From the NCBI GenBank assembly GCA_017453255.1, contig JAFTKN010000029.1, forward strand, positions 1 to 49,986: 49,986 nt of DNA. The letters are read 5' to 3'. This document shows positions 35,526-43,770 of the stretch, piece after piece; positions within the stretch are counted from its first letter, which is position 1; each line of letters begins with the position of its first letter. A model generated the notes under the pieces. That model was not told the origin of the DNA. It worked only from the letters and a program-made list of their open reading frames with translations, and ran no database searches. Source of the DNA: Clostridia bacterium (GTDB lineage Bacteria > Bacillota > Clostridia > Oscillospirales > CAG-272). Position numbers and translations under genes: made by a program.

Positions 35526-37325
35526 TTATTCTACCGTCACCGATTTTGCAAGATTTCGTGGCTTATCGACGTCATTTCCCTTGATTCTTGCGCTATGGTA
35601 GGCAAGGAGCTGAAAAATTGTAGCAGTAAAGAAAATATCTTCAATTATAGAGCTACCCTCAAGCTTAAATAACTTGTCAAACTCTCCGTCCTTTGCAATA
35701 GCTACTGTATATGCCCCTCGGCTTTTAACCTCTCTGATATTGCTTTCGGCTTTATCAAAAAGCCTGTGGTCGCAGATTGATGAAATGACTGCCGTGCCGT
35801 TTTCAATAAGGGAAATTGTTCCGTGCTTCATTTCTCCCGACGGATATGCTTCGGCGTGAATATAGGATATTTCCTTTAGCTTTAATGCACCCTCAAGGCA
35901 TAAGGGATAATCTAATCCCCTGCCTATAAAAAACACACTTTTTTGATTTGACAGGCTTTGAGAAAGGCTTTCGATTTCCTTTTCCTTAATAATTGCTTTC
36001 TCAATGGCTTTAGGACAGGCTTGAAGGCTTGAAATTAGCTTTTTTGCCGACTCTGTGTCGATTTTTCCACGTAACAAGGCAAGAAAAATTGATAAAATAT
36101 AAAGGATTGCAACCTGCGTTGTATAACCCTTCGTGGTAGCGACAGCACGCTCGATTCCTGCATAGGTGTAAATTACCCTATCGCACATTCTTGCAATTTG
36201 ACTATCTCTTGTATTTACAACTGCAAGGGTTTTATAGCCAGAGCCCTTAGCATATGATACACAGGCTAAGGTGTCAGCTGTTTCACCTGATTGAGAAATT
36301 GCGATAAGAAGGGTTTGCCCTGATGACTGTATGCTTGAATATCTATATTCAGAGGCGATAAAGCATCTTGCTTTTATATGGGCGTATTTTTCGAGAAAAA
36401 GCGTGCCTAAAAGCCCAGCGTGCATAGCCGAGCCACAGCCGACTATGTGTATTTCACTAATTCCCTTAAAAAAGTCGTTATCTATTTTGTCGCTTGAAAA
36501 CGAGGGTAAGCCGTTTTCTATTCGCATCTCTATTGTTTTTGAAATAGCAAGGGGCTGTTCATGTATCTCCTTTTTCATGAATGTGTCAAATTTGCCCTTT
36601 TCAGTAAGCTCAATTTCTGTGTCCTTGATTTTCCACGTGGGCGTAATAATTCCGTCGTGGTTATAAACAATTACCTCATTTTGACGAAGCTCACATACCT
36701 CACCCTCGCCAAGCTCGTAATATTCCTTAGTATAGGGTAAAAAGGCGTATGTGTCAGAGGAAAGGTAGTAGCCGTCCTTACCCCTTGCGATAATAAGGGG
36801 GCTTTTTTGTCTTACTGCAAATATTCTGTTTTCGTACCCCTCAAACATTATACCGAGGGCAAAAGCACCTCTAAGCTCGCTGACAGCCTTAAAAATAGCG
36901 ACACAGGGGTGGATATTTTTATCGAAATAGCTGTCAATTAATCCACACAAAACCTCGCTATCTGTGCTCGAATTAAAAACGTAACCCTTTTTAATTAAAC
37001 GAGCCTTTATATCTAAGTAGTTTTCAATGATTCCGTTGTGAACAAGGGTGACAAGACCTACCTTGAAGGGATGGGCGTTTTCCTTACAAACCTTGCCATG
37101 CGTTGCCCACCTTGTATGGCTGATACCACATTTTGAGGGTGGAAGACTAACACATAGCTCCTTTAAGCTCTCTACACGGGAGGCAACCTTTACTATTTGA
37201 TGCTCTTTTTTTGTATCAAGACAGATGCCACAGGAATCATAGCCTCGGTATTCTAAAAGCTCAAGCCCCTTAAGTAGCTTTTCCTTCGCATCTAAAATTC
37301 CTGTATATCCAAAAATACCACACAT
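35526..37325 (-). CDS. glmS: Glucosamine-6-phosphate synthase (isomerizing)
   Basis: A 599-aa enzyme converting fructose-6-phosphate and glutamine to glucosamine-6-phosphate, the entry to UDP-GlcNAc. Cys2 of MCGIFGY is the glutaminase nucleophile after Met removal; this sets the start at 37325, with AGGAG 8 nt upstream. Two SIS domains follow (GCGSAMHAG, SQSGETADT; later FIGRGLDYP and EGALKLKEISY). The C-terminal KPRNLAKSVTVE is the family ending. Only one base separates it from the upstream stop, so there is no room for a glmS ribozyme. Confidence 0.97.
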   Translation of the reverse strand: MCGIFGYTGILDAKEKLLKGLELLEYRGYDSCGICLDTKKEHQIVKVASRVESLKELCVSLPPSKCGISHTRWATHGKVCKENAHPFKVGLVTLVHNGIIENYLDIKARLIKKGYVFNSSTDSEVLCGLIDSYFDKNIHPCVAIFKAVSELRGAFALGIMFEGYENRIFAVRQKSPLIIARGKDGYYLSSDTYAFLPYTKEYYELGEGEVCELRQNEVIVYNHDGIITPTWKIKDTEIELTEKGKFDTFMKKEIHEQPLAISKTIEMRIENGLPSFSSDKIDNDFFKGISEIHIVGCGSAMHAGLLGTLFLEKYAHIKARCFIASEYRYSSIQSSGQTLLIAISQSGETADTLACVSYAKGSGYKTLAVVNTRDSQIARMCDRVIYTYAGIERAVATTKGYTTQVAILYILSIFLALLRGKIDTESAKKLISSLQACPKAIEKAIIKEKEIESLSQSLSNQKSVFFIGRGLDYPLCLEGALKLKEISYIHAEAYPSGEMKHGTISLIENGTAVISSICDHRLFDKAESNIREVKSRGAYTVAIAKDGEFDKLFKLEGSSIIEDIFFTATIFQLLAYHSARIKGNDVDKPRNLAKSVTVE

Positions 37326-37326
37326 A

Positions 37327-37968
37327 TTATATTCTCCTAACAATGCTACTTGATGATTTGTAAATAGTATTTTCTTTTATTACCCCACGTATGCTTGAAA
37401 GAGGATAGATTATTGAACTTTTACCAACAATCGTTCCAGGATTTAAGACACAGCCACAGCCAATTTCACAAAAATCACCTAAAAGAGAACCGAATTTTCT
37501 GAGCCCTGTGTCGATATTTTCGATTTTGACATTTGATTTGTCGCTTTTTAAATTTGATAAAATAACTCCAGCTCCAAGATGTGCCCTGTACCCTACAACT
37601 GAGCTACCCACATAATTAAAATGGGGAATTTGAGCATTATCAAAAATTAATGAGTCCTTAATTTCACAGCTGTTGCCTATAACGCAAAAATTACCTATTA
37701 TTACATTCCCTCGAATATATGCACAGTGTCTAATTTCACAATTATGCCCAATTATTAATGGACCTATCAGGGTAGCACTTTTGTCAACAGTAGTGCTTTT
37801 TGAAATTGCAATATTATTTTCGTAAAAATCGTATTCCTCTTTATCAAGAGTGGGAAGAATAAGGCTAATAATTTTTGATAGATTTGGAATTATCTTATAG
37901 GGATGAGAATAATCCTTTATATAATTTTTAGCTACTGTATGCTCTAAGGAAAAAAGGCTATTTATCAT
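37327..37968 (-). CDS. Left-handed beta-helix acetyltransferase (GlmU C-domain-like)
   Basis: About 213 aa of hexapeptide repeats (I/V-G-x4 units): LIGPLIIGHNCEIRHCAYIRG, then VGYRAHLGAGVILSN and TGLRKFGSLLGDFCEIG. The last part resembles the acetyltransferase domain of GlmU and of archaeal sugar-1-phosphate enzymes. The uridylyltransferase Rossmann domain is absent. Between glmM and glmS it probably acetylates glucosamine-1-phosphate. The ATG at 37968 overlaps glmM by 11 bp; a TTG three codons upstream is an alternative start. Confidence 0.86.
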   Translation of the reverse strand: MINSLFSLEHTVAKNYIKDYSHPYKIIPNLSKIISLILPTLDKEEYDFYENNIAISKSTTVDKSATLIGPLIIGHNCEIRHCAYIRGNVIIGNFCVIGNSCEIKDSLIFDNAQIPHFNYVGSSVVGYRAHLGAGVILSNLKSDKSNVKIENIDTGLRKFGSLLGDFCEIGCGCVLNPGTIVGKSSIIYPLSSIRGVIKENTIYKSSSSIVRRI

Positions 37969-39313
37969 TTTTCTCAATTACCTCGCTAATTTTGTTTGCA
38001 AAATATTCACAATCCTTTTTCGTTTTTCCCTCTATCATAATTCTGATTACAGGCTCAGTGCCACTTTTTCTTACAAGCACTCTGCCTGCTTTATCAAGAA
38101 TATTCTCGATTTGATTAATTATATCCTTAACCTCGCTACAATTTAGTATTGTGTCCTTATTTTTTACGCTTACGTTTTTTATTACCTGTGGGAAAAGGCT
38201 GACTCCACGAGCTAAGGCATTAAGGGTGGTCTTTTCCTCTAATACAGAAAGACAAAGCATAATTGAGGTTAAAATTCCGTCACCTGTGGTTGCATATTTG
38301 GATAAAATGATATGTCCACTTTCCTCTCCTCCTAAGCTATAGCCACCTCTTTCCATAGACTCGTAAACATATTTATCGCCGACCTGCGTTCTTTCATACC
38401 TTATTCCGAGCTTATCAAGGGCTAAAAGCAGACCGATATTTGACATTACCGTTACTGAAACCGTGTCTGAAAACAGCTCATTTGATTTTTTTAATTGAGA
38501 GGCTAAAATGTAAATAATTTTATCCCCGTTTATTATTTCTCCCAAATGGTCAACTGCAATACACCTATCTCCATCACCATCAAAGGCAAAGCCCATATCA
38601 AGATCATTTTCTAAAACAAAGCTACGTAGCGATTCTATATGGGTTGAACCAACGCCTAAATTAATGTTTAAGCCGTCTGGCTCGCTTCCTATCGTGTAGG
38701 ATTTAGCACCGAGAGCGTCAAAAACGCTTTTTGCTATCATAAATGTACTTCCGTTTGCGCAGTCAAGACCTATTTTTAGTCCCTTAAAGGAGCGCTTGGC
38801 TAAGGAAATTAAGTAGCCTATATACCTGTTTCGTCCGTAGGCGTGGTCAAAAATTCTTCCTATCTCACTTCCCTCACATAAAGGAATATCACACCCACCA
38901 GATAGAGAAAAATCGCCGTCTATATATTTTTCAATTAGCAAGGTTATATCGTCGCTTAGCTTTTTTCCATTAGAGGAAAAGAGCTTAATTCCGTTATCGT
39001 AATATGGATTGTGGCTTGCAGAAATCATAATGCCAATATCAAAGCCTTCACTTATACAGGCATATGAAACGCTGGGAGTTGTTGTTACGTGAAGCATATA
39101 TGCGTCAGCTCCCGAGGCGCAAAGACCTGATGCAATAGCATATTCAAGCATATAACTGCTTAGCCTTGTATCCTTGCCGATAACTGCCCTTAAGCGCCCT
39201 GTGCCGTTTTTTAAATACCAGCCTAAGAACCTACCTATTTTATAAGCATGCTCGCAGTTTAATGTTACGCCTGCCCTACCGCGAAAGCCATCTGTACCAA
39301 AATATTTTCCCAA
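37958..39313 (-). CDS. glmM: Phosphoglucosamine mutase
   Basis: A 451-aa phosphohexomutase converting GlcN-6-P to GlcN-1-P. It opens with GKYFGTDGFRG; the active-site phosphoserine loop SASHNP, the metal loop DGDGDR and the sugar loop GEESGH are all present, and the phosphate loop RKSGTEPVIR is near the end. The best start is TTG at 39313, with AGAGGTG 7 nt upstream; a GTG three codons earlier lies within that RBS. First gene of the glm operon. Confidence 0.96.
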   Translation of the reverse strand: MGKYFGTDGFRGRAGVTLNCEHAYKIGRFLGWYLKNGTGRLRAVIGKDTRLSSYMLEYAIASGLCASGADAYMLHVTTTPSVSYACISEGFDIGIMISASHNPYYDNGIKLFSSNGKKLSDDITLLIEKYIDGDFSLSGGCDIPLCEGSEIGRIFDHAYGRNRYIGYLISLAKRSFKGLKIGLDCANGSTFMIAKSVFDALGAKSYTIGSEPDGLNINLGVGSTHIESLRSFVLENDLDMGFAFDGDGDRCIAVDHLGEIINGDKIIYILASQLKKSNELFSDTVSVTVMSNIGLLLALDKLGIRYERTQVGDKYVYESMERGGYSLGGEESGHIILSKYATTGDGILTSIMLCLSVLEEKTTLNALARGVSLFPQVIKNVSVKNKDTILNCSEVKDIINQIENILDKAGRVLVRKSGTEPVIRIMIEGKTKKDCEYFANKISEVIEKNDK

Positions 39314-39330
39314 AAAAATCACCTCTATTC

Positions 39331-39366
39331 AAAAAACAAGCAGAGTGAAATCTCTCTCTGCTTGTT
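39331..39366 (-). terminator. Terminator immediately upstream of glmM
   Basis: On the minus strand, an 11-bp stem of AACAAGCAGAG/CTCTGCTTGTT with 10-nt loop is followed by TTTTTT, 10 bp before the glmM RBS. It can stop transcripts arriving from the repeat region, or act as a leader attenuator. Confidence 0.82.
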
Positions 39367-39395
39367 AGTATATGCAAAAAACAAATTTTTACCAA
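39367..39395 (-). promoter_or_regulatory. Possible glmM promoter overlapping the terminator
   Basis: TTGGTA (39395-39390) and TATACT (39372-39367), 17-nt spacer. Its expected start lies inside the first arm of the terminator hairpin, so its own RNA would not form the full stem. The -35 is weak. Confidence 0.4.
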
Positions 39396-39405
39396 ACCAC
39401 TTAAC

Positions 39406-39836
39406 TGTCATTTCGGTTGAACCAAGAAAGCAACCACCCTTGTCATTTCGGTTGAACCAAAAAATAATCTCACACTGTCATTCCGAGCGTATTCGAGAAA
39501 TTACTACCCAGCATTGCCATTTTGAGCACAATCGAAAAGCATGCACCCAACCTTGTCATTTCGAGCACAATCGAAAAGCACGCACCCAACCTTGTCATTT
39601 CGAGCGAAGTCGAGAAATCTATTTTCTGATAAGTTGCTTTTTAATAGATCTCTCCACTCGCAAGCTCGGTCGAGATGACAGAATAGGGGTGGGACTTGTA
39701 ATCGCTCGGTCGAGATGACAAAACGAGGGGGTGTTCGCATTTGCTCGGTTAGATGACAGAATAGGGGTGGGACTTGCGCACGCTTGGTCGAGATGAGAGA
39801 AAGGTGGAATGAGCACTCGCATGCTCGGTCAAGGGA
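39406..39836. repeat. Longest dispersed TGTCATTTCGAG-type repeat array
   Basis: About six left units (TGTCATTTCGG, TGTCATTTCGAGCACAATC) at 39-nt steps, two of them nearly identical over the whole 39 nt. A central AGAAATCTATT/AATAGATCTCTCC core follows, then about five inverted right units at about 40-nt steps. It fills most of the 580-bp gap between glmM and the oxidoreductase gene. No gene is supported inside; open frames are repeat translations. Confidence 0.92.
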
Positions 39837-39853
39837 AAAGCTATTAAAAAACA

Positions 39854-39879
39854 AAAAAGACCTCATATGAGGTCTTTTT
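39854..39879 (-). terminator. Terminator of the Gfo/Idh/MocA gene
   Basis: A perfect 26-bp palindrome: AAAAAGACCTCAT/ATGAGGTCTTTTT, 16 bp beyond the stop. Confidence 0.9.
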
Positions 39880-39894
39880 AATTGTATTCGGTAA

Positions 39895-41133
39895 TTATTC
39901 CTCTAAGCTACCAAAGGTTAAAACGTCCACAGGCTCTCTTTGTTGCCATTTTCCACGAGTAAAGTCAGGAATTTGCTGTGAGCTACCATTTTCCTTGATT
40001 GATTTTTCAGAAAGGGCTGTTATAACCATCCAGCTTGCTGCATCATAAACGTCGCAAAGCATTTCCTTACCTGCTTTAAATCTATCAACAAAGTCACGAA
40101 GCTCAACAAAGTCCATTCCACCATGTCCTGCCTCTAAAGCCTCTTTAGTAATAATTTTCCATTCGTTTGGTAAAAGGCTCTTATATTTTTCTGCTGTGTC
40201 CTTATACTTGTCTATATATTCAACGCTTGACCAGTACTCGGGCTGACCGTCGAAATATACGCTATTAGAAATCTGCTCATACATACCCTTAGTGCCACGA
40301 ATACAAAATTCTCTGTTATATGAGCGTGGGAGTGAGGTATCAAGACGGAGCGACATAGTTTCTCCATTTGCACATTTAATAAGTGTGGTGATAACGTCAC
40401 CCTGTGCAAAATCAACACCAATTAAATCCTTGTTTACCAAATCCTCACCCTTGTTTTCAACATATTGCTCCATACCAAATGAGCCAGATGCGATTGATAC
40501 CATATAAAGCATTCTGTTACCACGATTTATATTAATAACCTTAGCCATAGGGCCAAGCTCATGAGTTGGATAGTTTTCGCAGTTTCTTGTTAAGTAGTTT
40601 CTTAAACGATAGTGGCGATTTTCCTTACCACATGTAACCTCTTGTCTAAGGTCGTGAGCATATGCGCCAGAAAGGTGAACAACCTTGCCAAAAAGACCCT
40701 GTCTTGCAATAGCAGTAGCCAAAAGCTCATCACGGTTATAGCAACAGTTTTCCATAAACATAAATGGGGTTTTTGTCTTTTCGTAGGTGTCAACTAAATT
40801 CCAACATTCCTCAACGGTGTAAGCGCCACCAACCTCCATAGCAACGCCAACGCCCTTTTCCATAGCATAGCAGGCGATTGGAGAGTGCATTTCCCAGTCA
40901 GTAGCAATATAAACAGCATCACAAAGCCCACTATCAATAAGCTCCTTGTAGTCTGTTGTACCAAAGGGTATATTACCCTTTTTCTCCTGAGTTAGCTTTT
41001 TACCATTTTCAACCCTGTCCTCGTATTTGTCGCAAATAGCAACGATTTCAACATCGTCAAAGCCAAGCAAAATGCTTGTCATACCATAGCTACGACAGCC
41101 AAAGCCGATAATACCCATTTTAACCTTATCCAT
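39895..41133 (-). CDS. Gfo/Idh/MocA family protein (GH109-like)
   Basis: A 412-aa NAD(P)-binding protein. The Rossmann start is KMGIIGFGCRSYG; EVGGAYTVEECW and MENCCYNRDE follow, then HDLRQE and NYPTHELGPMAKV. The YPTH.LGP block and overall pattern resemble GH109 glycosidases, which use NAD for hydrolysis of alpha-N-acetylgalactosaminides, more than simple dehydrogenases. Function remains a family-level call. The start at 41133 has GGGGG at 5 nt; the 15-codon extension upstream lacks an RBS. Single-gene unit with own promoter and terminator. Confidence 0.87.
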   Translation of the reverse strand: MDKVKMGIIGFGCRSYGMTSILLGFDDVEIVAICDKYEDRVENGKKLTQEKKGNIPFGTTDYKELIDSGLCDAVYIATDWEMHSPIACYAMEKGVGVAMEVGGAYTVEECWNLVDTYEKTKTPFMFMENCCYNRDELLATAIARQGLFGKVVHLSGAYAHDLRQEVTCGKENRHYRLRNYLTRNCENYPTHELGPMAKVININRGNRMLYMVSIASGSFGMEQYVENKGEDLVNKDLIGVDFAQGDVITTLIKCANGETMSLRLDTSLPRSYNREFCIRGTKGMYEQISNSVYFDGQPEYWSSVEYIDKYKDTAEKYKSLLPNEWKIITKEALEAGHGGMDFVELRDFVDRFKAGKEMLCDVYDAASWMVITALSEKSIKENGSSQQIPDFTRGKWQQREPVDVLTFGSLEE

Positions 41134-41168
41134 ATTAACCCCCAAAAGGACAAAATAATCTTTTTCAT

Positions 41169-41197
41169 ATTTTAACATTATAATATTGTAAAGTCAA
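41169..41197 (-). promoter_or_regulatory. Promoter of the Gfo/Idh/MocA gene
   Basis: TTGACT (41197-41192) and TAAAAT (41174-41169), 17-nt spacer, TG one base before the -10. Confidence 0.75.
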
Positions 41198-41259
41198 CCA
41201 TAAAATTATGCTTGAGGGGAATAAAACCAAATTTGTTCTATTCTCATCAGGCATACCAC

Positions 41260-41288
41260 TTGACAATATTTTAGTAAGGTGCTAAAAT
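41260..41288 (+). promoter_or_regulatory. Promoter of the small lipoprotein gene
   Basis: TTGACA (41260-41265) and TAAAAT (41283-41288), 17-nt spacer, TG one base before the -10. Confidence 0.82.
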
Positions 41289-41318
41289 AAATATAGCAAA
41301 AAGAAGGGAGGGGACAAA

Positions 41319-41501
41319 ATGAAGAAGCTTATCGCTTTAATAATTGCGCTTGCTTTATCGCTTTCTTGTATCATAGCCCTTTCGTCCTGCTCTCTTGATA
41401 ACCTTGATGAGCAGATTGAGGATATGTCAACTATGGTAAAGAATGAAATTGACAATGCTATCGGTGGTTATCTCAAGGAAGACCCAATGTTTAAGGAATA
41501 A
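41319..41501 (+). CDS. Small lipoprotein
   Basis: A 60-aa protein: MKK, hydrophobic signal, lipobox ALSSC (Cys24), then 36 mostly acidic residues with a predicted helix (LDEQIEDMSTMVKNEIDNA). No family is recognised. GGGAGGGG precedes the ATG, a strong promoter lies 30 bp upstream and a terminator 2 bp downstream, so it is well supported. A very small membrane-tethered peptide, possibly an accessory or toxin-like peptide; role unknown. Confidence 0.85.
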   Translation: MKKLIALIIALALSLSCIIALSSCSLDNLDEQIEDMSTMVKNEIDNAIGGYLKEDPMFKE

Positions 41502-41503
41502 AG

Positions 41504-41527
41504 AAACGGGCTAAAAAGCCCGTTTTT
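41504..41527 (+). terminator. Terminator between the small lipoprotein and prmC
   Basis: AAACGGGCT/AGCCCGTTT stem with AAAA loop and five T. It lies 10 bp before the prmC start, so prmC may depend on read-through or an unseen promoter. Confidence 0.9.
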
Positions 41528-41536
41528 AAGGTAAAA

Positions 41537-42361
41537 ATGAAATATAATGAACTAAAAAAAGCGCTTTGCGAAATTGGTGTTTTGGACTATGAGAGCGAAG
41601 CATATTTGATTTTAAATCATATTTTTTCAGTCAGCTATTCGGATTTAATTCTTGATAAGGACAGGGACTTTGAAAGCGAAAAAATCCACGGGGTTCTAAA
41701 AAAACGCAAGGCTGGAATGCCTATTCAATATATTATTGGAAAATGGGATTTTATGGGGCTTACCTTTTTTGTATCTCCAGACTGCTTAATTCCAAGACCT
41801 GATACAGAGGTTTTGGTGGAAAAAGCGCTTGCTGAAATAAAAAAAGGGGACAGAGTGGCTGATTTTTGCACAGGAAGTGGCTGTATAGGCTTGTCCATTC
41901 TTACACTTAGTGACAAAATAGATAATATAACTCTTGTTGATATTTCAAAGCCAGCATTACAAATGGCTGAAAAAAATGCTAAAGAGCTTAACGTGTGGGA
42001 AAAATGTGTGTTTGTAAACAAGGATATAAGGGAAATTAAGAACGAAAAATTTGATTTTATTCTCTCAAATCCGCCATATATTCCAACACACGATATTGAA
42101 GCTTTGTCAAGAGAGGTAAAAAATGAGCCTTATCTTGCCTTAGACGGTGGGTTAGACGGCTTTGATATAATTAGCTTTTTAATTGGTGACGGACTTAGCT
42201 TGCTTAATGAAAACGGCAGAATGTTAATAGAATTTGGCTACGACCAAGCGAAAAAAATCGACACGTGCCTAAGCGAAATTAAAAATAAAGGCATAATTAA
42301 GGATTATGAGCTAATTATGGATTATGGTAAAAACGTGCGCTGTGTACTAATAAAAAAATGA
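41537..42361 (+). CDS. prmC: Peptide chain release factor N5-glutamine methyltransferase
   Basis: A 274-aa SAM methyltransferase that methylates the GGQ glutamine of release factors. The SAM motif ADFCTGSGCIGL is at about 109-119 and the catalytic NPPY at 178-181; IPRPDTE precedes. Length is typical. A weak RBS (AAGGT) lies 4 nt before the ATG. Confidence 0.96.
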   Translation: MKYNELKKALCEIGVLDYESEAYLILNHIFSVSYSDLILDKDRDFESEKIHGVLKKRKAGMPIQYIIGKWDFMGLTFFVSPDCLIPRPDTEVLVEKALAEIKKGDRVADFCTGSGCIGLSILTLSDKIDNITLVDISKPALQMAEKNAKELNVWEKCVFVNKDIREIKNEKFDFILSNPPYIPTHDIEALSREVKNEPYLALDGGLDGFDIISFLIGDGLSLLNENGRMLIEFGYDQAKKIDTCLSEIKNKGIIKDYELIMDYGKNVRCVLIKK

Positions 42362-42380
42362 GGCATTTGCCTCATTTTTT
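42353..42380 (+). terminator. Terminator overlapping the prmC stop
   Basis: AAAAAATGAGGC/GCCTCATTTTTT stem with an ATTT loop; the 5' arm includes the last codons and TGA of prmC. Confidence 0.9.
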
Positions 42381-42390
42381 GTTGAGCTAC

Positions 42391-42419
42391 TTGAATGTGA
42401 TAACAATTAGTGATATAAT
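42391..42419 (+). promoter_or_regulatory. Promoter of the 135-aa lipoprotein
   Basis: TTGAAT (42391-42396) and TATAAT (42414-42419), 17-nt spacer, TG one base before the -10. Confidence 0.8.
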
Positions 42420-42447
42420 AAGCATACCATCAAGAAAGGAGCAAAGT

Positions 42448-42855
42448 ATGAAAAAATTAGCATTGATTTTATCAGTTTTTGTGCTTTTTGTTTGCTTTAC
42501 ATCCTGCTCGAATAGTGACGAGTGCAACAATAAAATGGATAGAGGGATAGAATTTTTACAGGCAAACGGCTTTAGCGAGTCACAGGAATATACAAAGGAG
42601 CAAATTGTTTCAATGGAGGTTAGCTTTAAGACCACCCCTGCGTATAGATTAGATTACTCAATTTTAAGAATTAATCATTTGATAAAGCCATACTCAAATG
42701 GCACATTTGATTATGTCTATATTTACCTTTTTGAAAATAGCGACGATGCTATGTCAATTTACAACAGCTACGCAACGCTATCCGAATATGCAAAAATAAA
42801 CGATAGAGTGTTAGTATTTGGTAATTCTGAAATAATCAATCAGCTCGAAATATAG
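42448..42855 (+). CDS. Hypothetical lipoprotein
   Basis: A 135-aa protein starting MKKLALILS, with AAAGGAG 6 nt upstream; an apparent 30-codon extension runs through the terminator and promoter and is not coding. Lipobox CFTSC (Cys20). The mature part has alternating helices and strands with two Tyr-rich stretches; no family recognised. Single-gene unit. Confidence 0.82.
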   Translation: MKKLALILSVFVLFVCFTSCSNSDECNNKMDRGIEFLQANGFSESQEYTKEQIVSMEVSFKTTPAYRLDYSILRINHLIKPYSNGTFDYVYIYLFENSDDAMSIYNSYATLSEYAKINDRVLVFGNSEIINQLEI

Positions 42856-42895
42856 CCGCAGTATACCCAATTGGTTCGATTCCCGTAAGGCTATA
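42851..42895 (+). other. tRNA T-arm-like palindromic remnant
   Basis: TATAGCC and GGCTATA form a perfect 7-bp outer stem, as long as a tRNA acceptor stem. Inside is GGTTCGATTCC, matching the T-loop consensus, with a partly paired 5-bp stem. No D-arm or anticodon arm exists. It could be a degenerate tRNA fragment or a chance terminator-like hairpin; it overlaps the lipoprotein stop. Confidence 0.35.
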
Positions 42896-42903
42896 AATAT
42901 GCG

Positions 42904-42932
42904 TTGACAAATTAAGGTTTAGGTGCTATAAT
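42904..42932 (+). promoter_or_regulatory. Promoter of the first six-TM paralog
   Basis: Perfect TTGACA (42904-42909) and TATAAT (42927-42932), 17-nt spacer, TG one base before the -10. Confidence 0.9.
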
Positions 42933-42971
42933 AATATTAATCTGGGAGAAAAGATATTAAGGAGAGAAAAT

Positions 42972-43634
42972 ATGTATTATCAAACTGGTACTCGTAAAAG
43001 CTTTAAGTCGCCATCTACACTTGTTACTGCTCTTGCTGGTATAGGAGCGCTTGCACTTGTAGTTGAGTTTATTTTGTTTTTTGTTAAGGCAATTTCAAAT
43101 GAAATGAATACCTATGTGGTATTTGACATTATAAGCAGGGTATTTTTAGTAGCCGCTAGTGTAGTATTTATAGTTTATTACTTTTTCTGTTATAAAGAAA
43201 ATAAGGGCGCAGCTTTAGTTTTAGCTACATACATTGGAATAGCAGTCTATGGCTTTGTTTTAGCTGTTCGTGCATTGTTTGCTCTTATAGAGGGAGTAAG
43301 TGCTGAGGGTGCAGATGTATTTAAGGTAATGATTGGTCAGCTACCACCACTTACAACACCAGTAATTATAACAATTTTATTTGCTTTAGTAGCAATGAAG
43401 TTCTTTACAAACAACTTTAGCAAGCTAATATACACAATGGCTCTTGCCTTTGTATTAGCAGTTTTACCACAAGAGGTTATGTCCTCTATTTGTGGCTTGA
43501 TAACATCAAGCGCAGATGACAAAATGCCATTAATTACAGCAATCCTTTTACCAGTTGGTAAAGCATTATTCTATACTGCATTAACATTCTTTGGTGTTAA
43601 GGAATTCTACGGCAGAGTATCAACAAAGAAATAA
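42972..43634 (+). CDS. Six-TM membrane protein, paralog A
   Basis: A 220-aa protein with about six hydrophobic helices (about 15-40, 55-80, 85-110, 130-150, 160-180, 195-215). The conserved block TNNFSKLIYTMALAFVLA, then LPQEV and SSICGL, is shared with the next gene, of equal length and topology. No characterised family is recognised. GGAGAG precedes the ATG. Confidence 0.85.
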   Translation: MYYQTGTRKSFKSPSTLVTALAGIGALALVVEFILFFVKAISNEMNTYVVFDIISRVFLVAASVVFIVYYFFCYKENKGAALVLATYIGIAVYGFVLAVRALFALIEGVSAEGADVFKVMIGQLPPLTTPVIITILFALVAMKFFTNNFSKLIYTMALAFVLAVLPQEVMSSICGLITSSADDKMPLITAILLPVGKALFYTALTFFGVKEFYGRVSTKK

Positions 43635-43637
43635 AAT

Positions 43638-43668
43638 AAAAGGAGCGTCACGTTAGTGATGCTCCTTT
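43638..43668 (+). terminator. Terminator of paralog A
   Basis: AAAAGGAGC...GCTCCTTTT stem extended by TCAC/GTGA, GTTA loop, T-run. Confidence 0.9.
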
Positions 43669-43711
43669 TTACTTAATGATAAAGCACAGATATGAAATGT
43701 CAACCTAAGGG

Positions 43712-43740
43712 TTGACAAAAATATCAAAAAATGATATAAT
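43712..43740 (+). promoter_or_regulatory. Promoter of the second six-TM paralog
   Basis: Perfect TTGACA (43712-43717) and TATAAT (43735-43740), 17-nt spacer, TG one base before the -10. Confidence 0.9.
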
Positions 43741-43770
43741 TACTCATCATTTTAAGAAAGGAGAGAAAAA

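Noticed and set aside
35526..37325. glmS ribozyme riboswitch upstream of glmS
   Set aside because: The preceding gene ends one base before the glmS start, leaving no leader; no riboswitch elsewhere upstream was recognised.
39406..39600. Evenly spaced 39-nt units resembling a CRISPR array
   Set aside because: The units are similar along their whole length, so there are no unique spacers, they invert across a core, and no cas genes are present.
39362..39866. Several overlapping open frames with CARND and CHLDRA-type peptides on both strands
   Set aside because: They are translations of the dispersed repeat units; no RBS, and the same peptides arise at every array (2908-3274, 21759-22183, 32862-33133, 45331-45610).
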